From positions 10,230,001 to 10,294,000 of the forward strand of contig NGZR01000001.1 of assembly GCA_002197995.1 (NCBI GenBank): a stretch of 64,000 nucleotides of DNA, read 5' to 3'. Made by a program: the position numbers and the translations under genes. Within the stretch, counting starts at the first letter, position 1. Every line of letters starts with the position of its first letter. The notes beneath the pieces are model-generated. The model saw only the letters and a program-made list of their open reading frames with translations, was not told the origin of the DNA and did not search any database. This document shows, piece after piece, positions 35,370-45,747 of this stretch. The stretch is from Gaeumannomyces sp. JS-464 (taxonomy: Eukaryota; Ascomycota; Sordariomycetes; Magnaporthales; Magnaporthaceae).

Positions 35370-35932
35370 GGTTGCTGCGGAGATGTTGCTTTCGCGTGTG
35401 TCTAGAGTAGATACAGTTCCAGATGGTTCTCCGTGGCGGTTGTATCTATAGAGCAGACCAGCTCCATATGTTCTCCGTGAGTCGGTGAGCGGGGAGATTG
35501 GGGGTGTCTCGGTTGGAAGACGGGAGCAGGGGAATAAATAGACAGGAAAGGCTGTGAAGAAGAAAGGCTGGACACTGGCAAGAGGCAGTCTGGCTTTGTT
35601 CACCTGCAGCGGCTTTCGGACGAAGACCTATCGTGGGTCCTAACAATGCGTTGTCGAATACTCGTCCAAATCGGGCCGCCTCTTTGTTGGCCGCTGGGCG
35701 GCCGTTCCTGGAAGGATCTCACATGCCAACAGTCCCAAGCGCCAGTGTCTTCAGAATTAGTGTATTTTTCTACCGCTTCTGGGAATCGATGCAATATCAC
35801 ATGATACATAGGAAATAAGCCACAGAACTGATACATGCAAATGGCTCAGGGGTATGATATATGAAGTGAAGAATTAGGAGGACAGTGCGTTCTCAACGGT
35901 GTTTCCAAAGTGTATCGCGAGCCTGAAAGTCG
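35370..35932. other. Intergenic region
   Basis: The promoter of the kinase-like gene and 3' flank of the metallophosphoesterase gene. No gene or repeat is seen. Confidence 0.6.
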
Positions 35933-37921
35933 TTAGCCCACAGACGGACTCCGTGATAGCGACGACCTCGTCATCCTAGGCGCAAGAGCATGTCCGTTAT
36001 GCTCCTCCTCCTCCACCTTAATTTTGGGCTCCTTGGCCGCCTTGTCGGCCGCAGCGACGTGGCCGTTGGCACTAGCACCGTTGGCCTTGGCGGCAGCGAT
36101 CTTGGTGCCGGCAGGGGCAGGAGCGGCGGGCCTGCACAAGGACTCCCACAGCGCCACCAAGGGGTAGGCGGCGGCGGCGGCGACGACGAGCAGGTCCATG
36201 ATGTGGACAAACCACCACAGGTGCTGGCGGCCGAGCGGGCAGGTGGCGTACTCGAAGCGCCACTCCCAGGCTTGCTCGTCGAACCAAGCGCTGAAGAGGC
36301 CGGCGTTGCCGCCAAAGTCGCCCATCATGCTGCGCACCGTGATCTCGCGCACGCCCGGGTGGCCGGGGCGGCCGACGAGGCCGGGAGCCTCGGCGGCCAG
36401 GGCGTCGGCCCAGCGGCGGGACTCCCAAAAGCGGTCGACGGGCGAGTTGCCGTGCGACTGGTTGATGAAGTGGTACGTGTCGCAGCCCTCGTGGTCGTGG
36501 CCGTTGAGGATGACGCCGCGCCTGCCGCGGCCGTTGGCGGGGGCCATGGTGTCGCCGCTCATGCCCAGAATGCCCTCGAGGAAGCCCTTGCTGGCGTCGG
36601 CCGACAGCATGTTCTGCTCGCGCAGGGAGCCGTCGTGGTCGTGGAACTCGAACAGCGGCGAGTCGACGCACACGCCCTCGGGCTTGTGCAGCGGCACGTG
36701 GGTCAGCACGACGGTGAAGTGGCCCAGGTACTCGACGGCCGAGGCGGTGTTGATGACGCTGTTGATGAAGGTGTAGGTGGCGTCCTGCAGCTCCGACGAG
36801 TTGGCGGGCGTGTCGAGGTTCATGCTGTTGAGCACGACGATGCGCAGCTCGGGCGGCAGGCGGTCCGACGATGGGTTGGCGTCGGCGTCGTAGATGGTGG
36901 CGGCCGCGGCCTCGGTCACGGCCGCCTCGAAGCGCAGCTCGTAGTTGGCCTTGCCGAACCGGCGCTCGAACCGGGCGATGCGGTCCTGGTTGATGTCGCC
37001 GGCGTAGCCGATGTCGTGGTTGCCGGCCACGTTGATGATGCGGCGCGCCCACGCTGCCTCGGACTCGTTGCGCAGCCCGCCGTGGAGCAGGTAGCCGGCC
37101 AGGTCGTACTCGTCGGCCGGGAAGAGTGCGAGGTCGTCGGGCACGCGCTCGCCGCCGCGCACGATGCGGTCCCAGAAGCGGTCGGCGCGGCGGTCGAACT
37201 CGTCGTCGTCGAGCCACTGGCTTCCCAGCAGGTCGCCCAGCACCGTGACATGCGTCGGCTGCGTCCACCAGTGCACGGTGCGGTAGATGTGCGCCAGGTA
37301 GAAGTCGTTGCCGAGCAGGTCGATGCGCTTGCGCACCGACTCGATGTTGTTGAAGACGTCGAGGAAGAAGATGTCGATCAGGTCGTGCACGATCTGCCGG
37401 ATCCGCCACCGCAGCGAGTAGTGAGTCGTCTGGAACGTCGCGTCGCGCCACACCTTGCCGATGTGCGGGAACAGCGACGTCGTGAACGTATTGGGGATCG
37501 ACGAGTCGCCCTCGAGCTGCGGGTCGCCCAGCGCGAGCAGTCGGAACGGCGCGTTTCTCAGCGGTAGGTTCGCAGGCAGTATCGGTCTTTCCGGCGTCGT
37601 CGATCCGTTCTCGGCGTCTGCTTCCTTGCCGCTATCGCTTGCGTTTGCTAATGGCGGCTGCGGAAGCTGCTGCTTGGATCCGGGGTAGTGGAGTTTCGCC
37701 GTCTCCCAGAACGCAGCGTTGGCGCTTCGGGTGCTGCCGTCGGCCTCGGGCGGTAGCGGGAATCCGCAGCCGGAGAAGACGGGGAAGAGGTAGAGGTAGA
37801 TGGTCAGAACGATGGACAGCGGGGCGGCGACGAGCAAGACCCTGCGCAGGAGGGCTGCGGGGGAGCGCAGGGCCTGGCGCAAGGCATGGCGGAGGAGCGC
37901 CGTGGCGGACGGAGGCAGCAT
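35933..37921 (-). CDS. Ted1/Cdc1-type metallophosphoesterase (ER membrane)
   Basis: A single intact exon of 662 aa. A membrane segment (about residues 27-50, LLVAAPLSIVLTIYLYLFPV) is followed by the calcineurin-like phosphoesterase motifs in order: LALGDPQLEG (129-138), VTVLGDLLGS (225-234), NVAGNHDIG (297-305), VVLTHVPLHKP and LNGHDHEGCDTYH. A second membrane segment (HIMDLLVVAAAAAYPLVAL) lies near residue 590, and the tail is acidic with a KIKVEEEE stretch. This layout matches the Ted1/Cdc1/MPPE1 family, ER enzymes that trim ethanolamine phosphate from GPI glycans before export, using two metal ions. Ted1 versus Cdc1 cannot be decided here. A retrieval signal (KKxx) is not visible at the C-terminus. 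Confidence 0.88.
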   Translation of the reverse strand: MLPPSATALLRHALRQALRSPAALLRRVLLVAAPLSIVLTIYLYLFPVFSGCGFPLPPEADGSTRSANAAFWETAKLHYPGSKQQLPQPPLANASDSGKEADAENGSTTPERPILPANLPLRNAPFRLLALGDPQLEGDSSIPNTFTTSLFPHIGKVWRDATFQTTHYSLRWRIRQIVHDLIDIFFLDVFNNIESVRKRIDLLGNDFYLAHIYRTVHWWTQPTHVTVLGDLLGSQWLDDDEFDRRADRFWDRIVRGGERVPDDLALFPADEYDLAGYLLHGGLRNESEAAWARRIINVAGNHDIGYAGDINQDRIARFERRFGKANYELRFEAAVTEAAAATIYDADANPSSDRLPPELRIVVLNSMNLDTPANSSELQDATYTFINSVINTASAVEYLGHFTVVLTHVPLHKPEGVCVDSPLFEFHDHDGSLREQNMLSADASKGFLEGILGMSGDTMAPANGRGRRGVILNGHDHEGCDTYHFINQSHGNSPVDRFWESRRWADALAAEAPGLVGRPGHPGVREITVRSMMGDFGGNAGLFSAWFDEQAWEWRFEYATCPLGRQHLWWFVHIMDLLVVAAAAAYPLVALWESLCRPAAPAPAGTKIAAAKANGASANGHVAAADKAAKEPKIKVEEEEHNGHALAPRMTRSSLSRSPSVG

Positions 37922-38848
37922 GTGGAGGGTCTCATGGGCACCGGCGCCGCGACGCCGAGCCAGTATCGATGTCGGTTGGCCAAGTATTATCCAATGTTCA
38001 CGATATTCACTCGCTCTCGCTCGCAGAAGCAGCCACGACAGCCAGCAAGAGTCCGTCCAGGCCAGCAGGGGAGGGCCGGCAAGCGATAGTGTCGTTGAGC
38101 AAGTCGGTCAGCTGGTGGTCGGAACGAAGGACGTGGTTTGGAGACCGGAGTGAGAGACCGACGCCGTCAGCAGGGGGAAATGTCTTGTCGCTGCCCTCGC
38201 TTTGGTCCCATCGGACCCGCTGTCCACATCGTGTGGCGCCGCCAGCAATGATCGATCCACCCAATCGCCCCTGAACGGCAGTGGACAATGGCTCCACCCG
38301 CGCGCGTTGCTGGATTGCACCAATTTGCAATGGCACGCACGTCGAATCATCGCATTCGTAGCTCGACGAGTTGTCGAAATGCAGTTGACGTAGACGTGAC
38401 ACGGTCGAGCCCATGAGCACAAAGAAAGCCGAAAGCAGCGACAGGACACCAATGCCAATGCACGATTCGTACTACCGCTTGTCAGGTTACGTCAATCCCA
38501 CCGCTTCAGCCGTCAATGCTGTGCCTGGATCGCGACGCCGCAACGGTTGCTTAGGTAGCTGGGACGTGCGTGCCAAAGCCCATCGAATTCTAGTGCGCCT
38601 TGGTGTCTATCGACTAGGTGCTAACTGAAGTACCGTTGGAACTGAGGAGAGAAATGCACACGCTAGCGCCCGTCGACCGTGAGTTGCGAGTATCCTAACC
38701 TGAAGCCAAGTCCATCCCATCCGTCATGTCCTCGTATACAAATAAATTATACAAATGAGAAACCCAGGAAAGCAGAATACTATCACGAAACATTAGGAAA
38801 CAGCCGCCACAACAGGCGCGGCCGTGCTCTGCAGCTCGATGCTCTCAG
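37922..38848. other. Intergenic region
   Basis: The metallophosphoesterase promoter, then the 3' flank of the gene ending at 38849; the first bases of the 107-bp duplication fall at its right edge. No gene is supported. Confidence 0.55.
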
Positions 38849-39041
38849 TCACGTCAGCGTACGGTTCCTCGTCAGCGTCGTCATGGATGCTCTTCCAGCC
38901 GCGCAGAGGGCCAAAGGCGATCTGCTTGCCGTGCTCTGCAGCTCGATGCTCTCAGTCACGTCAGCGTACGGTTCCTCGTCAGCGTCGTCATGGATGCTCT
39001 TCCAGCCGCGCAGAGGGCCAAAGGCGATCTGCTTGCCGTGC
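38821..39041. repeat. Perfect 107-bp tandem duplication
   Basis: Bases 38824-38930 recur exactly at 38931-39037, with short matching edges on both sides (38821-39041 in all). The period is not a multiple of three, and the repeat covers the 3' end of a coding region. Confidence 0.9.
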
Positions 39042-39951
39042 GCCAGCGCCGTGCTGAGCAGGCCCTGCATCATGTCGCCCGACAGCTTGATGCTGGGGAA
39101 CGTCGAACTCGACCACATCCAGCGACGGCGGCGTGTCGTTCAGGACGCCGTCGAGCAGATTGCGGCAGAAGCCCTCGTAGAAGCCGTCTGAGTGGCGCCA
39201 CTCGGAGAAGACCGGGTGGCCCGGGTCGAACTCGACAAAGACCTTGAGTCGGCGCGCCGCCACACAGTCGCGCAGGCCCAGCGCCGGGTTCACCACCCAA
39301 CCGCGCGGCGGCTTGCTCCAGCCAGGACCAACGCGGAGCTCGAGAGTTGTGATGCACGCCCGCTGCCGCGGAGCCATGCGCGCCAGAAGGGGCTTCTTGG
39401 TCTTGAAGAAGCGGCCACCATAGTGCGTAGGGAAAAGCCGGAACACGTGCGCGCTAAAAAAGAACTGGAATACTTCGTCGTACATGGTCCGGCACGTCCG
39501 CAAAAATCGTCCCCAGCCTGGTGTGTATGCGCTTGTAGTTGCCCGGCTCCAGGTCGAGCGCCTTGCCTTCGAGAGTCTCGGCAAAGTAGAACCCGTAAAC
39601 CTTAAGCCGCAGCTCGGCCGGGAGATCGAGGAAAGGGAACGGTTTCTGCAGCAGCTTGCCCTTTTTGGACTGGTCCAACTGCTTTTGGGCGCTGGGTCGT
39701 CTTTGATGCTCAGGCCTCCGAGGGAGAGGTCGTCTGGCAGCCCCAATCCGGACAAAATGCTTGCTGATTTCGTCCTCGGAAGGGTACGCAGAGGGGTCGG
39801 CCGAGCTCAGGGGCGTGATCGGGGTGGATGCAAGCAAGGCGGTTGCCGATGCTGCTGACGTTGGCCGGGACGCCGATGCTGATAGTAGGGGCGTCGGCCG
39901 GGATGCTGCAGCCTTGGGACGCGCAGGCTTGGCCGGACCCCGTCGTGCCAT
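38849..39951 (-). CDS. Conserved fungal protein with F-box-like/2EXR-type motif
   Basis: The start is MARRGPAKPARPKAAASRP (39951); about 366 aa. A basic, Ala/Ser-rich N-terminus leads to FPFLDLPAELRLKVYGFYF, the leucine-rich start of F-box-like or 2EXR-type fungal proteins. Then come FKTKKPLLARMAP, TTLELRVGPGWSKPP, CVAARRLKVFVEF and SDGFYEGFCRNLLD. The C-terminus (GPLRGWKSIHDDADEEPY) lies in the duplicated tract: without the second copy the frame would end about ten codons later, whereas here the second copy is read in another frame and stops at 38849. Frame breaks near 39491 (C pair) and 39094 (C run on the coding strand) each fit one extra base. Function is unknown. Confidence 0.65.
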
Positions 39952-40846
39952 GGTGTGTCGCCTGGGTGTTCCGAAACGAAACCTTGCTCGTTTTTGCGTT
40001 TTTGCGAATCCGTTTGCGAGCTCCGCCAAACAATATCACTTGAGAAAAACTGCCGGGAAATCGATACTTCGAGTTCAGGGGCGACGAAGGCGGTGCAATT
40101 CGGGACCGTTTTGCTGTTCTGTGACGAGGATGGCGCTGTGGAACGGGTCGGCGGAACGAAGACAATAGGCGCTTGCTGAAGGACTCTTCAGACAAGGATG
40201 CTCAACTCGAGGCTGGCGGGGACGAGGCACGGCTTTGAGGGTGGTCCCATCGTGAGTGCTGCTGCTTCGCGGATCGGGACCACCCTCTAGAAGGCATGCG
40301 CAACGGCAGACATGTTGGGGCGACTGTCGTAGGGTCGGGTTGGGTCGAGGAAGGGCGGAAGCGAGGGCTGGTCAATGGGCCGATAATGGGGGGGGCAGGG
40401 GTGTGATGGAGTGGAATCGAGGAAGCGGGATCGAAGAGGAGGAAAGGAGAAGGCAGCCAGGTTTAGCATCTAGACAACCCGGATCTTCCACACCCAGCCG
40501 ACTGAATGATGATGAGGGGCACGTGAGGCGCCTTCTGACTAAACCACGTCTGCGCCGTCAGACCCCGCCTGCAGCCAATGGCGGCGTGGCGTGCAGGGGC
40601 GGAGGACACTTCACTGGCCCGTGGCATGCTGTTCGGATTTCGTCACCAGAAGCTTGGGCCATGCGCCCGCCCGGCCGAGCCAAAAATTTCGGCGCATGGG
40701 AAGGCCACCATCGACAGACGCTGCGAGATAAAAATCGACGATGGGCTGCTGCCATTGAAAGGCCTTGCATCCCGCCAGCTCGCCAATTCAGGCCTTTTTT
40801 TCCAGGCGGAGTTTGAATTCTTGGCTGAATCTCGAGTCCCACCACC
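39952..40846. other. Intergenic: divergent promoter
   Basis: Lies between divergent genes, the F-box-like gene and Tim50. No TATA box or other element is recognised; an eight-G run occurs at about 40388. Confidence 0.55.
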
Positions 40847-42558
40847 ATGTTTTCGAGGGTGGTCGCACAGTCGGTGCGGTCGCCGGCGCTCCAGGGCGCA
40901 GCGAGGGGGCAGACTCTTGCGCTGCCGGCGAGACTATGGGCCCGTGGCATGGCAAAGAACAACAGGCCACGCTTCCCCAATCAGCCCAGCCAGCCCAACC
41001 AGCACAGTCAACCCAGCCAGAAGCCCCCATCACAACCCGCAGCGCAGCCGGCCAAGCCAACGCCCAGCAGCCCCGAACCGAAGCCAGAAAAAGACGTCGC
41101 ACCTGACGATGCTGCCCCCGCGCCAAAGGAGGGAGAGCAGTCGATCCCGTTCTCGTCTCTCCCCGACATCACAAAAGGCCTCCCATCCACCTTCGAATAC
41201 GAGACAGCCGGCGCCAGCAAGGCATCGCGCATGGCCCTGGAGGGCGTGGTCGACGCGGCGGGAGGTGGGAGGGGCAAAGGCGAGCTGCCGTCATCAGCCT
41301 ACGTCTCGTCGTCGGAGCGCAAAAGGCAGGCAATGGCCAAGTACTTTTTCTACTCGTTCCTCGTCGGCACGCTCGGCGGCACCATCTACCTGGGCCGCAA
41401 CTGGGACGACGAGGAGGAACGGACCCGGTTCCCAGACGCGCCCGACGGCTGGGGTCCCCTGCTGTGGTGGAACCGTGTGATGGCGCGGCTGGGCGACACG
41501 GTCAGCTACTATCAGGAGCCGGCGTTCGAGAAGCTGCTGCCGGACCCGGACCCCATGACGGAGCGGCCCTACACGCTGTGCATCAGCCTTGAGGACATGC
41601 TGGTACACAGCGAGTGGACCAGGGAGCACGGCTGGCGCGTCGCCAAGCGGCCCGGCGTCGACTACTTCATCCGCTACCTGAGCCAGTACTACGAGCTCGT
41701 CCTGTTCACCTCGGTCCCCTACGGCATTGCCGAGCCCCTCTGGCGCAAGATGGATCCCTTCCGCTTTGTCACCTGGCCGCTCTTCCGCGAGGCGACCAAG
41801 TACAAGGACGGAAAGATCGTCAAGGTACGTAGTCTTGTGCCACCGCTTGGGAGGATATGATAGCGTGACGCTTCAACACACGCGGTGCTAACGTCACACT
41901 CGCTCTTGTAGGACCTTTCATATCTCAACCGAGACCTGTCCAAGGTCATCATCATCGACACGAACCCCGACCACGTTACGCCCAACCCGAGAACGCGATC
42001 GTGCTCCCCAAGTGGACCGGCGACCCCCAGGATAAGGATCTTGTTGCCCTCATCCCGTTCCTCGAATACGTGCACACCATGCAGTATCCCGATGTGAGGG
42101 TGGTTCTCAAGTCGTTCGAGGGCAAGAAGATCCCGGAGGAGTTTGCTCGGCGCGAGGCGATCGCGCGCCAGAAGTTCCAGGAGAGGCTCAAGGCGGAGAA
42201 GAGGCAACATCCGCACAAGGGCCAGGGCCTTTTCGGGGCTGTTGGTGGCGCCTTCGGGCTGAAGCCCAGCAAGATGAGCGTCATGCAGCCCGTCGACGGC
42301 GAGGAGAGCATAACAGAGGCGCTGGCCCAGGGCAAGATGCTGCAGGATATTGCGCGTGAAAGGGGGCAGCGCCAGTACGAGCGCCTCGAGAAGATGGTGC
42401 AGGAAAACGGCGAGCAGTGGCTCAAGGAGGAGGCCGAGGCCCAGGAGAAGGCCCAGGCCGAGATGATGGCCAGCATGAAGACCTCTTTCACCTCGTGGTT
42501 CGGCAACTCGGCACCTACAGAGAAGGGGGAAAAGAAGGAACAGGAGAAACAGGCATGA
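40847..42558 (+). CDS. tim50: Mitochondrial import translocase subunit Tim50
   Basis: Exons 40847-41824 and 41912-42558 flank an 87-nt intron (GTACGT donor, GCTAAC branch, TTGTAG acceptor); about 541 aa. Tim50 is the TIM23-complex receptor that takes presequence proteins from the TOM complex. The N-terminus (MFSRVVAQSVRSPALQGAAR) is a presequence, then a Gln/Pro-rich linker, a membrane segment (FFYSFLVGTLGGTIYL), and the FCP1-like domain: LCISLEDMLVHSEWTREHGW, AKRPGVDYFIRYLSQYYELV and KVIIIDTNPDHV. The phosphatase motif is degenerate (SLEDM for DxDxT), as in yeast Tim50. Near 41976 one missing T in a TT pair restores PENAIVLPKWTGDP and the rest. The C-terminus is a long charged helix. Confidence 0.94.
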
Positions 42559-43777
42559 GGACTACATTCTTCCAACACCCAGTTCCCGATAAGGACATGG
42601 GTCCGACCGGAGCCAGGTAAAACACGATCTCCCCACATTTTCTCTGTTATTTTCTATCCTTCCCCTGGACGCATCGCACCATGGGGATCATTGGGTGGCT
42701 TTGGGAAGGCAGGCTCCTTGGAGGTCATAGACTGCGATGCATGGAATTGTGTTTCGGCTCCGAGGGGTCGGGCCGTGTAATATAGCTGTATGTACATCTG
42801 GGTGGCTACTAGGAGAAAATAATGTGAATGATGAGGATGCCTGAGCCGGGTGTGTCGACGAGGAAGACAACGACTGGCGACGGTGCACTTGAGAGCAAGG
42901 AAGGCGTATAATGGAACATTCCCTCCTCGCTCGTTTACCCTTGGAGTCAAGCATCTGGCTGCCGAAGGCGCACAAAGTGGGCAGCGTAGACAGAACGAAA
43001 AGAAGGGCTGGCGCGGCCCTGTGACACCTGCATGTGGGCAGCCTAGGGATGGATCTCCCGGTGGGAGGATTCACCGATCCGTTGCAGCGAAACCGGCAGA
43101 TTAGCGAAGAGCACGGGAGCAGATGCCAACTCGTGTCTAGCAGATACCCCGATGTTGATACCCCATCGTTGCCGTCATGCTTGGCGCCTGTCATCCTGGC
43201 GTCCGCGATGGCCACTTTATCCGCAACGCGGCACGGGAGCGAGCCTTCTTGCTTGGTTGTGACTGACGCCTGTAATATCTGGCGCCTATGTCCCTACCAG
43301 TAGTCGCCCGGGGTAAGCGTAAGAAAACAAAGTGACGAAACACCCTGCTCTTGCCCAGCGAGCGTTCTAATCTCCACGTCACACAACGCTGCTTCCTCAT
43401 GATCATGGTGTCAGTCCTGTGCTTGTGTGCCGTTTGCTTATGGCCACCACCGTAGCGAGTCCCACGGCGCTTGGTATCCTCTTTGGCCCGATCCCGTGTC
43501 CTTGGTCGGTATGACGCTGCCCCCGACGGAGCATGTAGTAGCATGGACTGGACTGTATAAATCTGGGCATTCATCTGCGCAGGGTGGGCGTAGTTCTCCC
43601 TGCTGCTTCTGACTAAAGTGGCCGGGTGAAGAAGAACCTGCCGCTCGCCGCTCGTTCTCAGCATCCATCTACCCCTCGAGGCCCCGTTTTCCCTGAGCCC
43701 TCCTTCCCTTGAGTCGCACAACCCTGTAATTCACCAGTACGGACTTCCACAACAGCCAACAGCAGAAAGCCGCAGCC
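42559..43777. other. Intergenic region, 1.2 kb
   Basis: The Tim50 3' flank and the promoter of the Cys-rich secreted gene, with TATAAAT at 43556. Frames of up to 176 codons (43191-43721, minus) show no protein features. Confidence 0.55.
43556..43562 (+). promoter_or_regulatory. TATA box of Cys-rich secreted gene
   Basis: TATAAAT, 222 bp upstream of the ATG at 43778. Confidence 0.5.
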
Positions 43778-44328
43778 ATGCTGACCCACATCGCCCTCCT
43801 CGCCGCGGCCGCGTTCCTTGCGACGACGACCTCCCCACCCGCTGTCCTCGCCGCCGCGCCGCCGCAGCAGCAGCGACACGCCAATAACATCCGACAGGCG
43901 CCAGCGGCAGCCACGCTGGCGCCCAGCGTGACGTGCGACTGCCGGACCGTCATGGCGCCGGCCCCGCCGCTGGCGCAGACGACGCCCGTGACGGTGTGGA
44001 AGACGGAGACGGTGCCGCCGGCCACGGGCTCCGTCATCGAGTGGACGTCGTGGACGCACTGGACGTCCTCGTGGACGAACACGCCCGGGCCCGCCCCTGC
44101 CGCGACGGCGGCGCCGGTGCCGGCGTGTCCGGACCGCTGCAAGTGCGATGGCATAACGGATATCGTCAGGTTAGGGCACATCCCTCTGCGCGGCTGTGAG
44201 GTGCCGTGCTGGGCTGACATATGGACTCCTCCCACGACAGCAAGTTCCAGTGCTGGACCGATCCCAACTGCGAGAGGTGCAGGGGCGATGTGCCGCCGCG
44301 GAAGAACGCGTACATGCCAATCAACTAG
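43778..44328 (+). CDS. Small secreted Cys-rich protein (159 aa)
   Basis: Exons 43778-44169 and 44241-44328 flank a 71-nt intron (GTTAGG donor, GGCTGAC branch, GACAG acceptor). The protein begins MLTHIALLAAAAFLATTTSP, a clear signal peptide ending near AVLAA. The mature part has eight cysteines: a CDC pair after SVT, CPDRCKC, then FQCW, NCERC in exon 2. A Thr/Trp-rich stretch (EWTSWTHWTSSWTN) separates the first pair from the rest. The end is PRKNAYMPIN. An even cysteine number and small size suggest a disulfide-stabilised extracellular protein, such as a wall or effector-like protein. No family is recognised. The frame is intact in both exons. Confidence 0.65.
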
Positions 44329-44659
44329 TACGGCTGCTATATCCATCAGGGGCTTGTTCTTCCTGCTTAGGGTCTTTCCTGGCGGTCTGTCTCGGGCGTG
44401 TATGGGTTGTGCTGTTAGCAAAGGAGGCCGTGCACTTTGCAACCCAATAAAAACAAAATGTCCAGGAGACAACCGAGTAGAACATCAGCAAAGAATTAAT
44501 CGATTAGAGAACCCGCTCACTACCAAACGCAATACGAAGACAACCGGCATGGAAGCTGAAACAGACAGCTGGATTTCTGTTCTTGCGGGCAACATGGCCG
44601 GTCATGTAATCTCGGTGCTCGTATGATCTCATTCATGTGCTCTCAAGTCAAGCCCAAAC
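44329..44659. other. Intergenic region between convergent genes
   Basis: Convergent gap of 331 bp. It must hold both terminators, and nothing else is seen. Confidence 0.6.
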
Positions 44660-45747
44660 TCACGCCGCGCCGCCAACTGATGAAACGCGCCGCCGGACCT
44701 GAGGAGCGTGCGGCCCGGCGGCGGCGCGGACCTGCTCCCGGTACGAGGCGAGGTCGACCAGGCTCAGGACCCTGGCGATGCGCCCGCCGTCGAGCCAGTA
44801 GTAGACGTGCTCGGCGAAGCCCCCGGGCTCGAGCGGGGCGCCCGACGGCTCGACGCTGCCGGCCCAGCGCTTGCGGGGCACGCCGGCGAACTCGAGGCGC
44901 ACGGCGAGGCGCTGGCCGTCCTCGTCGGCGAGTAGCGTGTGGATCGCGAAGCTGAGCCCCTCGATGGCTTGCTGCGCGTCCTCCATCAGGCCGCCGTACT
45001 CGGCCAGCGAGAGGTCGCGGCCGTTGTGCCGCACCCTCGGGTGGCAGAACCGGGTCAGGTCCGTGTCCATGGTGCGCGCGTTGATGCAATCGATGTAGGC
45101 GCGGTAGGTTGCCGCCATCTCGGCGGCCGTCGGGCGTTTTGGCGCCGGTGTCGACGATGCGGCGCTCGTCTCGAGACCCGGCGGCACGGCGGCGACGTTC
45201 TCGTCTCGGAACACGCCGTCGACGTCGCCGATGGTCTCGATGTCCAGGACGCGGCCGTCCTTGATCCAGCAGAACAGGTGGTGCAGTCCCGTAAGCCGCC
45301 TGCCTCTACTGCTCGGGTTGGCTTGCGCGGTTGCCGTCCCTGCTCCGGCAGTTGCCCCTGTGGTCCAGCGGACGCGCCGTCGCCGGCTGGACGGCGCCCC
45401 ATGTAAGCTGGCGACACGATACCGGCGAGGCGTGTGGCCATACCGACGCCACCATCGACCACATCCTCCCAGTCCTTGTCCTCCCAGTCCGCGGGCAGGG
45501 TGGTGCGGTAGATGATGCGGACGGCGGCGACCTGGGCGGCCTCGTCGCTGACGACGGTCTCGATCTCGAAGGTGCCCTCGGGCAGGGCGCCGATGCGCTG
45601 GCGCAGCTTGGCCAGGAACTCGTCGCGCGGGTACCCCCGCTTGTTGTACGTCACCAGACCATCGCCGGGGATGAGCTCGGCGATCTCGGCCCAGCGGCCG
45701 CCGTTTACGTGGTCGATGAAGGCGCGGAAGGTGGCCTCGACCGTCAT
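44660..45747 (-). CDS. Double SnoaL-like (NTF2-fold) protein
   Basis: Exons 45747-45423 and 45303-44660 flank a 119-nt intron (GTATCG donor, GTAGAG acceptor); 322 aa, no frame break needed. The first SnoaL-like unit begins MTVEATFRAFIDHVNGGRW and includes YPRDEFLAKLRQRIG and, after the intron, LHHLFCWIKDGRVLDIETIG. After a Pro/Ala linker the second unit repeats the pattern: MAATYRAYIDCINARTMDTD, LAEYGGLMEDAQQAIEGL and HVYYWLDGGRIARVLSLVDL. Each unit resembles the polyketide-cyclase-like/ester-cyclase SnoaL fold, which also serves many unrelated enzymes. Two units in one chain could form an internal dimer. No polyketide synthase is nearby, so a cyclase role is not supported. Confidence 0.78.

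Noticed and set aside
35990..37567. A 525-codon plus-strand open frame
   Set aside because: It lies exactly antisense to the metallophosphoesterase, whose motifs are unmistakable. The frame is open only because GC-rich codons leave few stops on the other strand.
45304..45422. A frameshift in the double SnoaL gene from a missing G
   Set aside because: A GT-AG intron in this interval restores the frame and gives the expected SnoaL sequence, so no base error is needed.
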